NCBI RefSeq assembly: GCF_001557215.1
Contig: NZ_LSJM01000006.1
Location: 1-33,973, forward strand
Reading direction: 5' to 3'
Origin: Sphingomonas sp. CCH9-E2
Lineage (GTDB): Bacteria > Pseudomonadota > Alphaproteobacteria > Sphingomonadales > Sphingomonadaceae
DNA: 33,973 nt
A program made the translations under genes and the position numbers. Below the pieces are notes generated by a model. That model ran no database searches. It worked only from the letters and a program-made list of their open reading frames with translations, and was not told the DNA's origin. Below, piece after piece: positions 24,147 through 33,307 of this stretch (its first letter is position 1; every line of letters begins with the position of its first letter).

Positions 24147-24296
24147 ATGGCATTTCTGGCGATCGCCCTGTTCGTCGCGCTGACCGCGTTCGGCAGGGAC
24201 TATTTCGGGTGGAGCGACCCGAGCGGGCAGGTCCAGATCGCGCTGATCTGTTCCTTCATCTTCGGGATCATCGCCGGGTTGAAGGCGAAGGGGTAA
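24147..24296 (+). CDS. 49-residue small membrane protein
   Basis: The frame encodes two short hydrophobic segments (AFLAIALFVALTAF and VQIALICSFIFGIIAGLKA) separated by a polar linker RDYFGWSDPSGQ, ending in KAKG. A GGAG at 24133-24136 lies 10 bases before the ATG. The amphipathic layout and base use look coding, and the gene is divergent from purS. It ends just before the repeat-rich spacer. I know no function; its size makes it easy to miss. Confidence 0.6.
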   Translation: MAFLAIALFVALTAFGRDYFGWSDPSGQVQIALICSFIFGIIAGLKAKG

Positions 24297-24318
24297 GCTA
24301 TCGTCCCGGCCCCTCACT

Positions 24319-24468
24319 CCCCTCCCTGAAAGGGAGGGGTCGGGGGTGGGTGCGCGCGTCTCGCGCGCACAAAAGACCCAATCCGACCGCCCGATAACAT
24401 AGCAGCAATCGAGGCATCGAGCCTCGCTTGCCACTAAACCCATTCCGAACCCCTCCCGTTCAGGGAGG
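24319..24468. repeat. inverted pair of REP-like palindromes (REPIN-like)
   Basis: Left unit: a perfect 9-bp stem (24319-24327 with 24331-24339, loop GAA), then GTCGGGGGTGGGT. Right unit: on the opposite strand, CCTCCCTGAACGGGAGGGG at 24451-24468 followed by TTCGGAATGGGT, clearly the same sequence inverted. Between them is another perfect 9-bp stem (24350-24358 with 24362-24370) and a short GAGGC/GCCTC hairpin. The spacer lies between the 49-residue gene and purC and may also stabilise or end transcripts. Confidence 0.7.
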
Positions 24469-24485
24469 CAAACTGGAAGGGATCC

Positions 24486-25268
24486 CTACTTCCCGCGCTT
24501 CTTGCGGTGCGTCTCGAGGTCCAACACCGCCGAGTCGGCACCCTCGGGCAACAGCCCCAGGCGGCGTGCGACTTCCTGATAGGCTTCGACCTCGCCGCCC
24601 AGGTCACGGCGGAACCGGTCCTTGTCGAGCTTCTCGCCGCTCGCGATATCCCACAAGCGGCAGCCATCGGGGCTGATCTCGTCGGCCAGGATGATGCGGG
24701 CATAGCCGTTCTCGTCGAAAATCCGCCCGAATTCGAGCTTGAAGTCGACCAGCCGAATGCCGATCCCGGCGAACAGGCCCGACATGAAGTCGTTCACGCG
24801 AATGGCCATGTCGGCCATGTCATGCAGCTCTTCCTGGCTCGCCCAGCCGAAGCACAGGATATGCTCGTCGGTGACCAGCGGGTCGCCCAGGGCATCGTCC
24901 TTGAAATAATATTCGATGATCGTGCGCGGCAGCGGCGTGCCTTCCTCGATCCCCAGCTTCTTGGCCAGCGATCCGGCGACGACGTTGCGCACCACCACCT
25001 CGATCGGGACGATCTCGACCTGGCGGATCAGCTGCTCGCGCATGTTGAGGCGGCGGATGAAGTGCGTCGGAATGCCGATATTGCCGAGCAGCGTGAAGAT
25101 ATGCTCGGAGATTCGGTTGTTGAGCACGCCCTTGCCGCTGATCGTGCCCTTTTTCTGGGCGTTGAACGCGGTCGCATCGTCCTTGAAATACTGGATCAGC
25201 GTGCCGGGTTCGGGGCCTTCGTAGAGGATCTTGGCCTTGCCCTCATAGATCTGGCGGCGGCGTGCCAT
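24486..25268 (-). CDS. purC: phosphoribosylaminoimidazole-succinocarboxamide (SAICAR) synthase
   Basis: This 260-residue enzyme joins aspartate to CAIR with ATP in purine synthesis. [11 protein letters not shown] at the N-terminus, [24 protein letters not shown] and the signature [14 protein letters not shown] are typical. ATG at 25268 gives the normal length; the frame opens earlier at 25364. A strong hairpin at 25292-25323 lies in its leader. It is followed by the REP-like spacer and then, on the same strand, purS and purQ, so the three may or may not share a transcript. Confidence 0.96.
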   Translation of the reverse strand: MARRRQIYEGKAKILYEGPEPGTLIQYFKDDATAFNAQKKGTISGKGVLNNRISEHIFTLLGNIGIPTHFIRRLNMREQLIRQVEIVPIEVVVRNVVAGSLAKKLGIEEGTPLPRTIIEYYFKDDALGDPLVTDEHILCFGWASQEELHDMADMAIRVNDFMSGLFAGIGIRLVDFKLEFGRIFDENGYARIILADEISPDGCRLWDIASGEKLDKDRFRRDLGGEVEAYQEVARRLGLLPEGADSAVLDLETHRKKRGK

Positions 25269-25291
25269 AGGGGGTCCTTCAGAAACGCGGT

Positions 25292-25323
25292 GCCCCGGCG
25301 GCACGGTCGCGCGACGCCGGGGC
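25292..25323 (-). other. GC-rich hairpin in purC leader
   Basis: GCCCCGGCG (25292-25300) pairs perfectly with CGCCGGGGC (25315-25323) around a 14-base loop. It lies 24 bases before the purC start and 42 bases after the stop of the upstream DUF4349 gene. There is no T-tract, so it is not a classic terminator; a leader structure or a transcript-stabilising element is possible. Confidence 0.5.
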
Positions 25324-25364
25324 TGTAGGGGCGGGCCTATATCGAAAGCCGACCCGGGGTGCAA

Positions 25365-26234
25365 TCAATCGCTGGGGGGAACGGCAGCGGGTTGCGCACG
25401 GCGAAGCCGCGGCCGCAGCCAGCGCCAGATGAGCAGGCCCAGGCCGAGCACCAGTCCCGGCGGCGCAAGGATTGCCAGCGCGCCCAACACGAACGCCAGC
25501 GTCGCCTGCGCCGACCCCGCAAGCAGGTCGAGCGCGCTGCTCAGCGGCGCGGTGGCGTCGAACCCGCGCACCGCCGGGCCCGATCGATAGTCGAAGGTCA
25601 TCGGCGTGTTGGCGAGCGATTCGCGCTGCGCGCCCGATACGCTCTGCACCTGCTCGATCTGCGCGACCAGATCGGCGCGCTGGCGCTGCAATTCGGCGCG
25701 TTCGCTGGCGGACAGGTTGGTGCGCGCCAGCTCGCGGTCGATCCGTGCGAGTTCGTCGCGCGCCCGCGCGCGTTCACCGGCCAGCCGCGCGATCTCGGCC
25801 CCGGCGTCGGTTCCGGTGATCTCGGCATCGACCAGCCGCCCTTCGGCTTGCTGGATCGCAGCAATACCGTCCTTGCCGAACGCGCGGGCCAGCGTCGGGT
25901 CGAGCTTGAACGCCAGCATCGCCTCGACCGCATTCTCGCCAGTCAGGCGATAGCGCATGCCGGTGATGCGGCACCGCGCGATGCCCAGCTTCTCGCACGC
26001 GGCGGCATGCGTTTCCTGCGCGGCGGCGATCTTCGGGGCCGGGAGGCTGAAGGCGTAGCGATAGTTGAACGCGACCCCCGGTGCGGCGGTTACCGCGACA
26101 CCGGCGGGCGGTTCGGTGGCGTCGGATGTTTCCATCCCCGCGCGCTCGGACGATGGGTCGCTTGGCGCCGGCGTGGAGCAGGCGGCGAGGGTGAAGGTGA
26201 AGGCTAGGAGCGCGCAACCCGATTTCCAGTGCAT
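25365..26234 (-). CDS. DUF4349 lipoprotein, paralogue A
   Basis: This 289-residue predicted lipoprotein has the lipobox LAAC-S (Cys at about 19). A DUF4349 domain follows, with the cysteine pair in CEKLGIARCRI and the RYRL segment, then a long charged coiled coil (about 155-205, rich in AR, EL and QR). A C-terminal double hydrophobic stretch (LAFVLGALAILAPPGLVLGLGLLIW) and a basic tail end the protein. ATG at 26234 is preceded by AGGAGG; the frame opens earlier at 26261. It probably sits anchored in the envelope. Function of the family is unknown. A diverged tandem copy lies upstream at 26471-27343. Confidence 0.82.
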   Translation of the reverse strand: MHWKSGCALLAFTFTLAACSTPAPSDPSSERAGMETSDATEPPAGVAVTAAPGVAFNYRYAFSLPAPKIAAAQETHAAACEKLGIARCRITGMRYRLTGENAVEAMLAFKLDPTLARAFGKDGIAAIQQAEGRLVDAEITGTDAGAEIARLAGERARARDELARIDRELARTNLSASERAELQRQRADLVAQIEQVQSVSGAQRESLANTPMTFDYRSGPAVRGFDATAPLSSALDLLAGSAQATLAFVLGALAILAPPGLVLGLGLLIWRWLRPRLRRAQPAAVPPSD

Positions 26235-26418
26235 TAGGCAACCTCCTGTTCGCGGCTCCATTCATCGCCGCCAAAGCACGTTTGGCCGTGCCGTGATAAC
26301 ACATCACATTACAGGGATTTGAGCAATGCCACTTTTTCGCCTTATTTAATGGGCCGTTTAATCCATGTAAATCAGCCCCTTACCTATGCTTTAGTATGAT
26401 CTGCCCTAAAATTGACGC

Positions 26419-26451
26419 AAAAACGGCGCGACCACGCGGGCCGCGCCGTTT
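26419..26451 (-). terminator. terminator after DUF4349 paralogue B
   Basis: AAACGGCGCG (26421-26430) pairs perfectly over 10 bp with CGCGCCGTTT (26442-26451), loop of 11. On the minus strand the stem is followed by a run of T residues (26419-26423). It lies 20 bases after the stop of the gene ending at 26471. Confidence 0.82.
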
Positions 26452-26470
26452 GATGCCAATCGTTGCGACT

Positions 26471-27343
26471 TCAGGCGGGATTTTCGTCCCGATTGAACCA
26501 GCGCTGGATCGCATTCCGGCGTTCGGGTTCGCCGGACTCGCGATAGGCCTCATCCTCGTCCTGACCGGCAGCCGGAGCGGGCGCGCCGCCGGTGCCGTGG
26601 ATCAGCAGGCGCAGCACCAGCACCGCGACAACCATCAGCAGCAGCCATGGTCCTACCGACGCCAGCACCTGCGCAATCCCCGCAGCCGAGGTGACCAGCT
26701 TGTTCCCCGCGTCGCGGAAGCTCGCATCCGCCGACCCGTTCAGCCCCGGCGCGGGCGTGCCCGAGGCATAGGTGATCAGCACCGGCGCGGTCGCCATCGT
26801 CTCGCCGCTATCGGCCTCCGACTCCGCGATCACGTCGAGCGCGGTCTGCAGGCGGCGCGCGCGATCCTGCTGCACCGGATCGTTGCTTGCCTTGGCATTG
26901 GCAAGCTGTTCGCGCAGCCGCCCGACCAGCGCGTTGGAGCGCGCACTCGCGGTAGCATCGGCACCGGCAATCTCGGTCTCGACCAGTGCGCCGCCGCCGC
27001 CGACCACGACCTTGGTCGCGGCCTCGCCGAAATTGCGCGCGACCGACGGGTCGATGCGGAAGGTCAGCGTCGCGGCGATCCGATTCGCCTCGTCGACGCG
27101 ATAGCGCAGCGACAGGATGCGGCATCGCGCGGGGCCTAGCTTGTCGCAGCCGGCGGCATGCGATTCGACCACCGCCTTCACATGGTTACCCGGCACCTTG
27201 TAGGCGTAGCGATAGTCGAACGCTCCGCCGGTCGCGGTCAGCGCGGCGACGGCTTCGTTGCTGATCTTGTCCTGATCCTTTTTCGGCGCGCCTTCGCACC
27301 CCGCCAGCGCCACGATTGCCAGCAATGCCGCCACGATTCGCAT
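26471..27343 (-). CDS. DUF4349 lipoprotein, paralogue B
   Basis: This 290-residue predicted lipoprotein has the lipobox LAGC-E near residue 16. The DUF4349 region includes GGAFDYRYAYKVP, the cysteine pair in CDKLGPARCRI and RYRV, closely matching paralogue A (FNYRYAFSLP, CEKLGIARCRI, RYRL). The helical middle is shorter than in A. A single membrane helix (VGPWLLLMVVAVLVLRLLI) and an acidic/polar tail ending in WFNRDENPA follow. ATG at 27343 has a GGGGGA site upstream. It is divergent from parC. The matching open frame continues upstream through antisense parC only by base bias. Confidence 0.82.
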   Translation of the reverse strand: MRIVAALLAIVALAGCEGAPKKDQDKISNEAVAALTATGGAFDYRYAYKVPGNHVKAVVESHAAGCDKLGPARCRILSLRYRVDEANRIAATLTFRIDPSVARNFGEAATKVVVGGGGALVETEIAGADATASARSNALVGRLREQLANAKASNDPVQQDRARRLQTALDVIAESEADSGETMATAPVLITYASGTPAPGLNGSADASFRDAGNKLVTSAAGIAQVLASVGPWLLLMVVAVLVLRLLIHGTGGAPAPAAGQDEDEAYRESGEPERRNAIQRWFNRDENPA

Positions 27344-27493
27344 TCGAGTCCCCCTGCGGTCCGTGGCCGGAACGATAGGGCAGATGGTTAACCGCCGGAA
27401 GGGCGAGTCTGCGCCGCTGTACCGAATTGGGAAGCGGGCGCTGCGCGCGTTTCTGATTTGTCCCCGGCGGGCGGCGTTGCTATCGCCTGCGCG

Positions 27494-29740
27494 ATGGCCA
27501 CCGACCTTAGCGACCCGTTCGACCAGATCGTCGACGCCCCATTCGATTCCGCCCTCAGCGAACGCTACCTCGTCTATGCGATGTCCACCATCACCGCGCG
27601 CTCGCTGCCGGATGTGCGCGACGGGCTGAAGCCGGTGCATCGTCGCCTGCTGTGGGCGATGCGTGGCCTCAGGCTCAACCCGAACGAAGCCTACAAGAAA
27701 TGCGCCCGCGTCGTCGGCGACGTGATCGGCAAATACCACCCGCATGGCGACCAGTCGGTCTATGACGCGATGGTCCGCTTGGCGCAGACCTTCGCGCTGC
27801 GCTACCCGCTGGTCGACGGACAGGGCAATTTCGGCAATATCGACGGCGATAACGCCGCCGCTTACCGTTACACCGAAGCCCGGCTGACTCAGGTCGCGAT
27901 CGACCTGATGGACGGGCTGGACGAGGATGCGGTCGAATTCCGCCCGACCTACAATGGCGAGGATCATGAGCCGGAGCTGTTCCCCGGCCTGTTCCCCAAT
28001 CTGCTCGCCAATGGCGCCAGCGGCATCGCGGTCGGCATGGCGACCAGCATCCCGCCGCACAATGCCGCCGAACTCATCGACGCCGCGATCCTGCTGATCG
28101 ACCAGCCCAATGCCAGCGACGCACAGGTGCTGGAACATGTCCGCGGCCCCGATTTCCCGACCGGCGGCATCGTCGTCGACAGCCCGGCAGCGATTGCCGA
28201 CTCCTACGCCACCGGTCGCGGGTCTTTCCGCGTCCGCGCCAAATGGTCGCTGGAGGACCAGGGGCGCGGCACGTGGCAGATCGTCGTCACCGAAATCCCG
28301 TACGGCGTGCAGAAGGGCAAGCTGATCGAGCAGATCGCGGCACTGATCAACGACAAGAAGCTGCCGATCCTCGCCGATGTCCGCGACGAATCCGACGCCG
28401 AAATCCGCATCGTCCTCGAACCGCGCGCGCGCACCGTCGATCCCGACACACTGATCGAAAGCCTGTTCCGCCTGTCGGACCTCGAGGTGCGCGTCTCGCT
28501 CAACCTCAACGTGCTCGACCACACCCGCACCCCGCGCGTGATGAGCCTGCGCCAGGCGATCGCAGCCTGGGTCGATCACCAGTTCATCGTCCTGCGCCGC
28601 CGCAGCGAGCACCGGCTGCAGAAGATCGCCGACCGGATGGAACTGCTCGACGGCTACATCATCGCCTTCCTCAACCTCGACCGGGTGATCGCGATCATCC
28701 GCAGCGAGGATGAGCCCAAGCCGGTGATGATGGCCGAGTTCGAGCTGACCGACCGCCAGGCCGAGGCGATCCTCAACATGCGGCTGCGCGCGCTGCGCAA
28801 GCTCGAGGAAATGGAGCTGCGCAAGGAGCGTGAGGCACTGGCCAAGGAACAGGCCGAGCTCCAGGCTTTGTTGTCGAGCGAGGCGCGCCAGCGCACCCGG
28901 ATGAAGCGCGACCTGACCAAGGTGCGCGACCGCTACGGCCCCGAAACCGCGCTCGGCGCCCGCCGCACGGTGGTGGCCGAAGCGGCACCCGCCCGTGAAA
29001 TCCCGCTGGAGGCGATGATCGAGCGCGAGCCGATTACCGTCATCCTGTCGCAGCGCGGCTGGATCCGCGCGATGAAGGGCCATGCCGAATTGGCCAGCGC
29101 GGAGACGGCGAAGTTCAAGGAAGGCGACGGCCCGCTCATTGCTTTCCACGCGCAGACGACCGACAAATTGCTGCTCGCCGCCGAAAATGGCCGCTTCTAC
29201 ACGCTGGCTGCCGACAAGCTGCCCGGCGGGCGCGGCTTTGGCGAGCCGGTGCGGCTGATGATCGACCTCGATGGCGGTACCGGCATTGTCGGGCTGTTCC
29301 CGGCGAGCGCCGCACCGAAACTGCTTGTCGCCGCCACCGACGGCCGCGGCTTCCTGGTCAAGGCCGAGGACGTCATCGCCGAAACGCGCAAGGGGAAGCA
29401 GGTCGTCACCCCGCGCGCTGGCGCCACGCTGAAGCTGGTGCGCCCGGTCGGGGCCGAAGATGATTATGTCGCGGTGATCGGCGACAACCGCAAATTGCTC
29501 GTCTTCCCGATGACCGAACTGGCCGAACTGGCGCGCGGGCAGGGGGTTCAGCTGCAGCGCTATCGCGATGGCGGCCTGTCCGACGCGGTCACCTTCCGCT
29601 TCGCCGACGGCCTTAGCTGGCGGATGGGCGGGGAACAGGGGCGGACGCGGACCGAGGCTGACCTCGCCCCGTGGCGCGCCGCGCGCGGGGCGGCGGGACG
29701 GATGCCGCCGAACGGTTTTCCGCGCGATAACCGCTTCTAA
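27494..29740 (+). CDS. parC: DNA topoisomerase IV subunit A
   Basis: This 748-residue type IIA topoisomerase subunit decatenates daughter chromosomes with ParE. The breakage-reunion domain includes [19 protein letters not shown], Arg125-Tyr126 (the DNA-linking tyrosine in YRYTEARL), and the [12 protein letters not shown] block. The QRDR-equivalent reads [10 protein letters not shown], with Gln87 where E. coli ParC has Ser80. Below it is a coiled-coil region ([19 protein letters not shown]). The C-terminus has [13 protein letters not shown] and lacks the GyrA box, so it is ParC rather than GyrA. ATG at 27494 was chosen for the conserved N-terminus. Confidence 0.96.
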   Translation: MATDLSDPFDQIVDAPFDSALSERYLVYAMSTITARSLPDVRDGLKPVHRRLLWAMRGLRLNPNEAYKKCARVVGDVIGKYHPHGDQSVYDAMVRLAQTFALRYPLVDGQGNFGNIDGDNAAAYRYTEARLTQVAIDLMDGLDEDAVEFRPTYNGEDHEPELFPGLFPNLLANGASGIAVGMATSIPPHNAAELIDAAILLIDQPNASDAQVLEHVRGPDFPTGGIVVDSPAAIADSYATGRGSFRVRAKWSLEDQGRGTWQIVVTEIPYGVQKGKLIEQIAALINDKKLPILADVRDESDAEIRIVLEPRARTVDPDTLIESLFRLSDLEVRVSLNLNVLDHTRTPRVMSLRQAIAAWVDHQFIVLRRRSEHRLQKIADRMELLDGYIIAFLNLDRVIAIIRSEDEPKPVMMAEFELTDRQAEAILNMRLRALRKLEEMELRKEREALAKEQAELQALLSSEARQRTRMKRDLTKVRDRYGPETALGARRTVVAEAAPAREIPLEAMIEREPITVILSQRGWIRAMKGHAELASAETAKFKEGDGPLIAFHAQTTDKLLLAAENGRFYTLAADKLPGGRGFGEPVRLMIDLDGGTGIVGLFPASAAPKLLVAATDGRGFLVKAEDVIAETRKGKQVVTPRAGATLKLVRPVGAEDDYVAVIGDNRKLLVFPMTELAELARGQGVQLQRYRDGGLSDAVTFRFADGLSWRMGGEQGRTRTEADLAPWRAARGAAGRMPPNGFPRDNRF

Positions 29741-29826
29741 TTGCGGCAAGTCGCCTCAACTGCGCGGGCGTCACAGGGCCGCATCTTCAGCACCGCTTAA
29801 CCAAATGCCCGTAACCCGCTTTGGTG

Positions 29827-31542
29827 ATGCTGTTGTCGCGCCGCCGGAAGGACAAGCCAGTCCCCGTGCCCGTCCCCGTGACGGGGCCGGATTCGCGCGT
29901 CCTCGGCCCGTCCAGCACCGCGCAAACCCTGAATTTGCTCCCGATTCCTGCGGCAGTCGTGGAACGCGGGGCGCACGGGCTGGTCTTCGAATCGGTCAAC
30001 CGCCCCTTCCGCCTCGCCGGCCTCGGCACCACCGCCGATCTCTCGCCGGTGATTCGCCAGCTCGGCGCGCGGATCGGCAGCTTCCTCGATTCGGACACCA
30101 ATGATTGCGAATTCGACTGGGAGCTGGGCGACGCGGTCGACGCGCGTTTCTTCCGCGTCCGCTTTGCACGGCGCAGCACCGAACGCGACAATGGCCGCTG
30201 CCTCGTCACGCTGATCGACCATACTTCCGAACTGCGCACGCAGCGCAGCCTGCGCCGCGAGATGCTCACCGACAGCCTCACCGGCCTGCCCAACCGCGCG
30301 GGCTTTGGCGAGGATCTGGAGGATGAGATCGAGCGGTCGGGGATTGACCGGTTCGCGGTGCTGGTGATCAATCTCGACCGGTTCAGCCGCATCAACGCCT
30401 GCATGGGCGGCCTTGCCGGCGACGAGCTGCTGATTTCGGTGGCGCGCCGGGTGAAGGGCGCGCTGCGCGGCCATGACATGTTGGCGCGCACCGGTGGCGA
30501 CGAATTCGCGATTCGCCTCGAACTCGATGAAGGTCTGCAGGATGCGCTCCACGTCGCCAAGCGCATCCAGAATGCGCTGACCACGCCGTTCCGCCTGTCC
30601 GACTTCGAAATTCGCGTCGATTGCGCGATCGGCATCGCGATCGGCGAGGGCGAGCGCGGCGACGCCGAAGAGCTGATCCGCCACGCCCAGTTCGCGATGA
30701 AGCGCGCCAAGAAGTCGGGCCGCACCGAAGTCTATCAGACGCGCGCATTCGACGTCGTCCGTCAAGAATTCAGCATCGAGACCGAACTGCGCCGCGCGAT
30801 CGACAATGGCGGTCTGGCGCTCAACTTTCAGCCGATCTGCGACCTTGCCTCGGGCAAGATCGTGTCGTTCGAAGCGCTGGCGCGCTGGACCACCGAAAGC
30901 GGCATCGCGCTGTCGCCAGTCGAATTCATCCCGGTCGCTGAGGAATCGGGCCTGATCGTTCCGCTCGGTCGCTGGGCGATGCACGAAGCGGCGCGGGCGA
31001 TGGCGGTGTGGGACGCGCGCGCGGGCGGCGATTGCGGGGTCAAGGTCGCGGTGAACCTGTCCGCGATCCAGCTGCAGCGCGACCAGATCGCGCCGATGGT
31101 TCAGGCCGCGCTCGACGCGCATGGCGTGGACGGTCGCAAGATCACGCTGGAACTCACCGAAAGCGCGCTGGTCACCGACCCCGACCGCATCGCCCAGACG
31201 ATGCAGGCGCTCAAGGGCCTCGGCACCACGTTGGCGATGGACGATTTCGGCACCGGCTATTCCAACCTCGCCTATCTTCAGAAGCTGCCGATCGACGTGC
31301 TCAAGATCGACCGCAGCTTCGTCTCCGGCATGCTCGCCGATCGCGACAAGGTGGCGATCGTGCGCGCGATCCTCAGCCTCGCCCAGGCGCTCGGCATGCA
31401 GACCACGGCGGAGGGGATCGAGACCAACGAACTCGCCCAGACGCTCGCCGCGCTCGGCTGCAATTACGGGCAGGGCTTCCTCTATTCGCGCCCGCTCTGC
31501 ATCGATCAGGCCTTTTCGCTGCTGCTCGAACGCAACGCCTGA
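29827..31542 (+). CDS. GGDEF-EAL cyclic-di-GMP turnover protein with N-terminal sensor-like domain
   Basis: This 571-residue protein has a basic N-terminus with a VPVPVPV stretch, a PAS-like region (about 35-135), a GGDEF domain (about 150-300) and an EAL domain (about 315-565). The GGDEF motif and an RGHD allosteric inhibitory site five residues before it are intact. In the EAL domain EAL, NLSA, ELTES, DDFGTGYSN, LKIDRSF, AEGIET and GQGFLYSRPL are all present, so both activities could be real. No transmembrane helix is seen, so it should be cytoplasmic. ATG at 29827 was chosen over the TTG and GTG just before it. Its tail overlaps the convergent CCA-enzyme gene by 37 bases. Confidence 0.93.
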   Translation: MLLSRRRKDKPVPVPVPVTGPDSRVLGPSSTAQTLNLLPIPAAVVERGAHGLVFESVNRPFRLAGLGTTADLSPVIRQLGARIGSFLDSDTNDCEFDWELGDAVDARFFRVRFARRSTERDNGRCLVTLIDHTSELRTQRSLRREMLTDSLTGLPNRAGFGEDLEDEIERSGIDRFAVLVINLDRFSRINACMGGLAGDELLISVARRVKGALRGHDMLARTGGDEFAIRLELDEGLQDALHVAKRIQNALTTPFRLSDFEIRVDCAIGIAIGEGERGDAEELIRHAQFAMKRAKKSGRTEVYQTRAFDVVRQEFSIETELRRAIDNGGLALNFQPICDLASGKIVSFEALARWTTESGIALSPVEFIPVAEESGLIVPLGRWAMHEAARAMAVWDARAGGDCGVKVAVNLSAIQLQRDQIAPMVQAALDAHGVDGRKITLELTESALVTDPDRIAQTMQALKGLGTTLAMDDFGTGYSNLAYLQKLPIDVLKIDRSFVSGMLADRDKVAIVRAILSLAQALGMQTTAEGIETNELAQTLAALGCNYGQGFLYSRPLCIDQAFSLLLERNA

Positions 31543-32708
31543 TCCGCCACGGCATCGGCAATCTCCGCGACCCGGTCGGCATCCGGGAAGTCCTCCGCGA
31601 CCCACTGAGCCTCCACCGCCCGCAACGCACGCGCGACATCGGGACCTTTTAACAGGCCGCGCTGGATCAATGCACCGCCGCTGATCGGCAGCCGCGGAAT
31701 CTCCCACCCGGACAGGTCGCGCGCATCCGCCACGGCGGTCGGGCAGTCGAACAGGAACAACCGGTCGATCGCCTCGTCGCGCCCGAGCCGATAGGCAGCA
31801 GCGCGCGGCGCGCCGAACAACTCGGCCTCGGTCGCGCCGATCAGCCGCTTGCGCTGAACGTTGGACAGTTTGAGCCGCGCCCCGACCGATTCGGCGATCG
31901 CCGTGTCGGCGGGCAACAGCGCGGCGAGGCGGCGGACCGGGTCTGGCGCGAGCCCGGCTTCCGCCTCCAGCGCCGCGACCCGCGCAAACCGTTCGACCGA
32001 CGTGATTTCCGGGATGACCGGGCGGAAAATCCCGCGCTCCAGCATCAGCGCGATCACCCGCACCGCGTCTTTCGCCACCAGCAGCTTGAGCAGCTCGTCC
32101 GCGATCCGCTCGCGCGACAGGGCCATCAGGTCGTTGGCGCGCGCGGTACAGGCGTCGAGCGAGGCTGCATCCGGGCTGTCGCCGAACCGCGCGAGGAAGC
32201 GGAAGAAACGCAGGATGCGCAGATGATCTTCGGCAATGCGGCGCAGCGGATCGCCGATAAAGCGCACGTGCCGCGCCTCCAGATCGGCCAGCCCTTCGAA
32301 ATAGTCGAACACTTCGCCCGTTGCCGGATCGGCGTAGAGCGCGTTGATCGTGAAATCGCGCCGCGCGGCGTCTTCGCGCCAGTCGTCGGTGAACGCGACC
32401 GTCGCGTGGCGGCCATCGGTTTCGAGGTCGCGGCGCAGCGTCGTCACCTCGACCACCGTCCCGCTGCTCACCGCAGTGACCGTGCCATGGGCGAGGCCGG
32501 TCGGGATGACCTTGATCCCCGCGCGCTCCAGCCGATGGATCACCTCCTGCGGGTCGAGCGGCGTCGCGATGTCGACATCCGATACGGGAATGCCGAGCAG
32601 CGTGTCGCGCACCGCGCCGCCGACCACGCGGGCATTGCCGGGCCCCAGTGCGGCGGTCAGCCGGTCCAGCCCCGGCCAGTGCCGCCACGGCGCATCGGGG
32701 AGCGTCAC
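31506..32708 (-). CDS. cca: CCA tRNA nucleotidyltransferase / poly(A) polymerase family
   Basis: This 400-residue class II nucleotidyltransferase is predicted to add or repair the CCA end of tRNAs. The head shows GGAVRDTLLG followed by DVDIAT, the metal-binding motif, then RRDFTINALY and LRILRFFRFLARFG, all usual in this family. A helical tail follows. The GTG start at 32708 overlaps the NUDIX stop in GTGA, so it is coupled to that gene; the frame opens earlier at 32783. The 3-prime end overlaps the convergent EAL gene. Confidence 0.93.
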   Translation of the reverse strand: MTLPDAPWRHWPGLDRLTAALGPGNARVVGGAVRDTLLGIPVSDVDIATPLDPQEVIHRLERAGIKVIPTGLAHGTVTAVSSGTVVEVTTLRRDLETDGRHATVAFTDDWREDAARRDFTINALYADPATGEVFDYFEGLADLEARHVRFIGDPLRRIAEDHLRILRFFRFLARFGDSPDAASLDACTARANDLMALSRERIADELLKLLVAKDAVRVIALMLERGIFRPVIPEITSVERFARVAALEAEAGLAPDPVRRLAALLPADTAIAESVGARLKLSNVQRKRLIGATEAELFGAPRAAAYRLGRDEAIDRLFLFDCPTAVADARDLSGWEIPRLPISGGALIQRGLLKGPDVARALRAVEAQWVAEDFPDADRVAEIADAVADQALRSSSSEKA

Positions 32709-33307
32709 GCCGACCACTTCAACCGCCGCGACAGATTGACCAGCATCGCTGCAGTCGCGCCCCAGATCCGGAAATCCTGCCACAAGATCTCGTAATAATG
32801 CCGGTCACGGCCCTGCCACTCGACGCTGGATTGCAGCTGGTTGGCGGGGTCGAGCACGAAGTCGAGCGGCGCCTCGAAGATCGCCGCGACCTCGCCCGGC
32901 TGCGGCGTCAGTACCAGGTCGGGCGGGATCACCGCGACCACCGGCTGCACCTCGAACCCGGTGACGGTGCGATAACGGTCGGCAAGGCCAACCAGCTCGA
33001 CCGCGTGCGGCTCTAGCCCGATCTCCTCGCGTGCCTCGCGCAATGCCGCTGCGGTCGCGTCGGCATCGCCCGCGTCGATCCGCCCGCCGGGAAAGGCGAC
33101 CTGCCCGGCATGGCGGCGCAGCGTATCGGTGCGCTGGGTCAGGATCAGGCCGGGGCGGGGGCGGTCGGTCACGGCGACCAGCACCGCGGCCGGCATCGGC
33201 ACGCCATCCGCCGCGATTGTCGAGTCCAGCACATCACCGACGATCAGCTCGGGCGCCTCGTCATGCTCGGCGTCGAGCGCGGCGCGCAGCCGTTCGGCCA
33301 GCGTCAT
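32705..33307 (-). CDS. CoA pyrophosphatase-type NUDIX hydrolase
   Basis: This 200-residue hydrolase is predicted to split CoA or its derivatives to 4-phosphopantetheine and 3-phospho-ADP. The UPF0035/CoA motif reads LILTQRTDTLRRHAGQVAF then PGG, and the NUDIX box follows with REAREEIGL. ATG at 33307 overlaps the DUF1285 stop in ATGA; the frame opens earlier at 33343. It lies between DUF1285 and the CCA-enzyme gene in one operon. Confidence 0.93.
   Translation of the reverse strand: MTLAERLRAALDAEHDEAPELIVGDVLDSTIAADGVPMPAAVLVAVTDRPRPGLILTQRTDTLRRHAGQVAFPGGRIDAGDADATAAALREAREEIGLEPHAVELVGLADRYRTVTGFEVQPVVAVIPPDLVLTPQPGEVAAIFEAPLDFVLDPANQLQSSVEWQGRDRHYYEILWQDFRIWGATAAMLVNLSRRLKWSA

Noticed and set aside
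24297..24485. CRISPR-like or phage attachment site in the repeat-rich spacer
   Set aside because: The repeats are two inverted palindromes without regular spacing, cas genes or an integrase; a REPIN-like element explains them.
26471..29749. 1092-residue minus-strand open frame running through parC into the DUF4349 lipoprotein
   Set aside because: Only the last 290 residues are real; the rest is antisense to parC. ATG at 27343 gives a proper lipoprotein signal and ribosome-binding site.
29797..32688. 963-residue minus-strand open frame across the GGDEF-EAL gene and cca
   Set aside because: It is the alternate frame of cca joined to antisense of the EAL gene, with no recognisable protein family.
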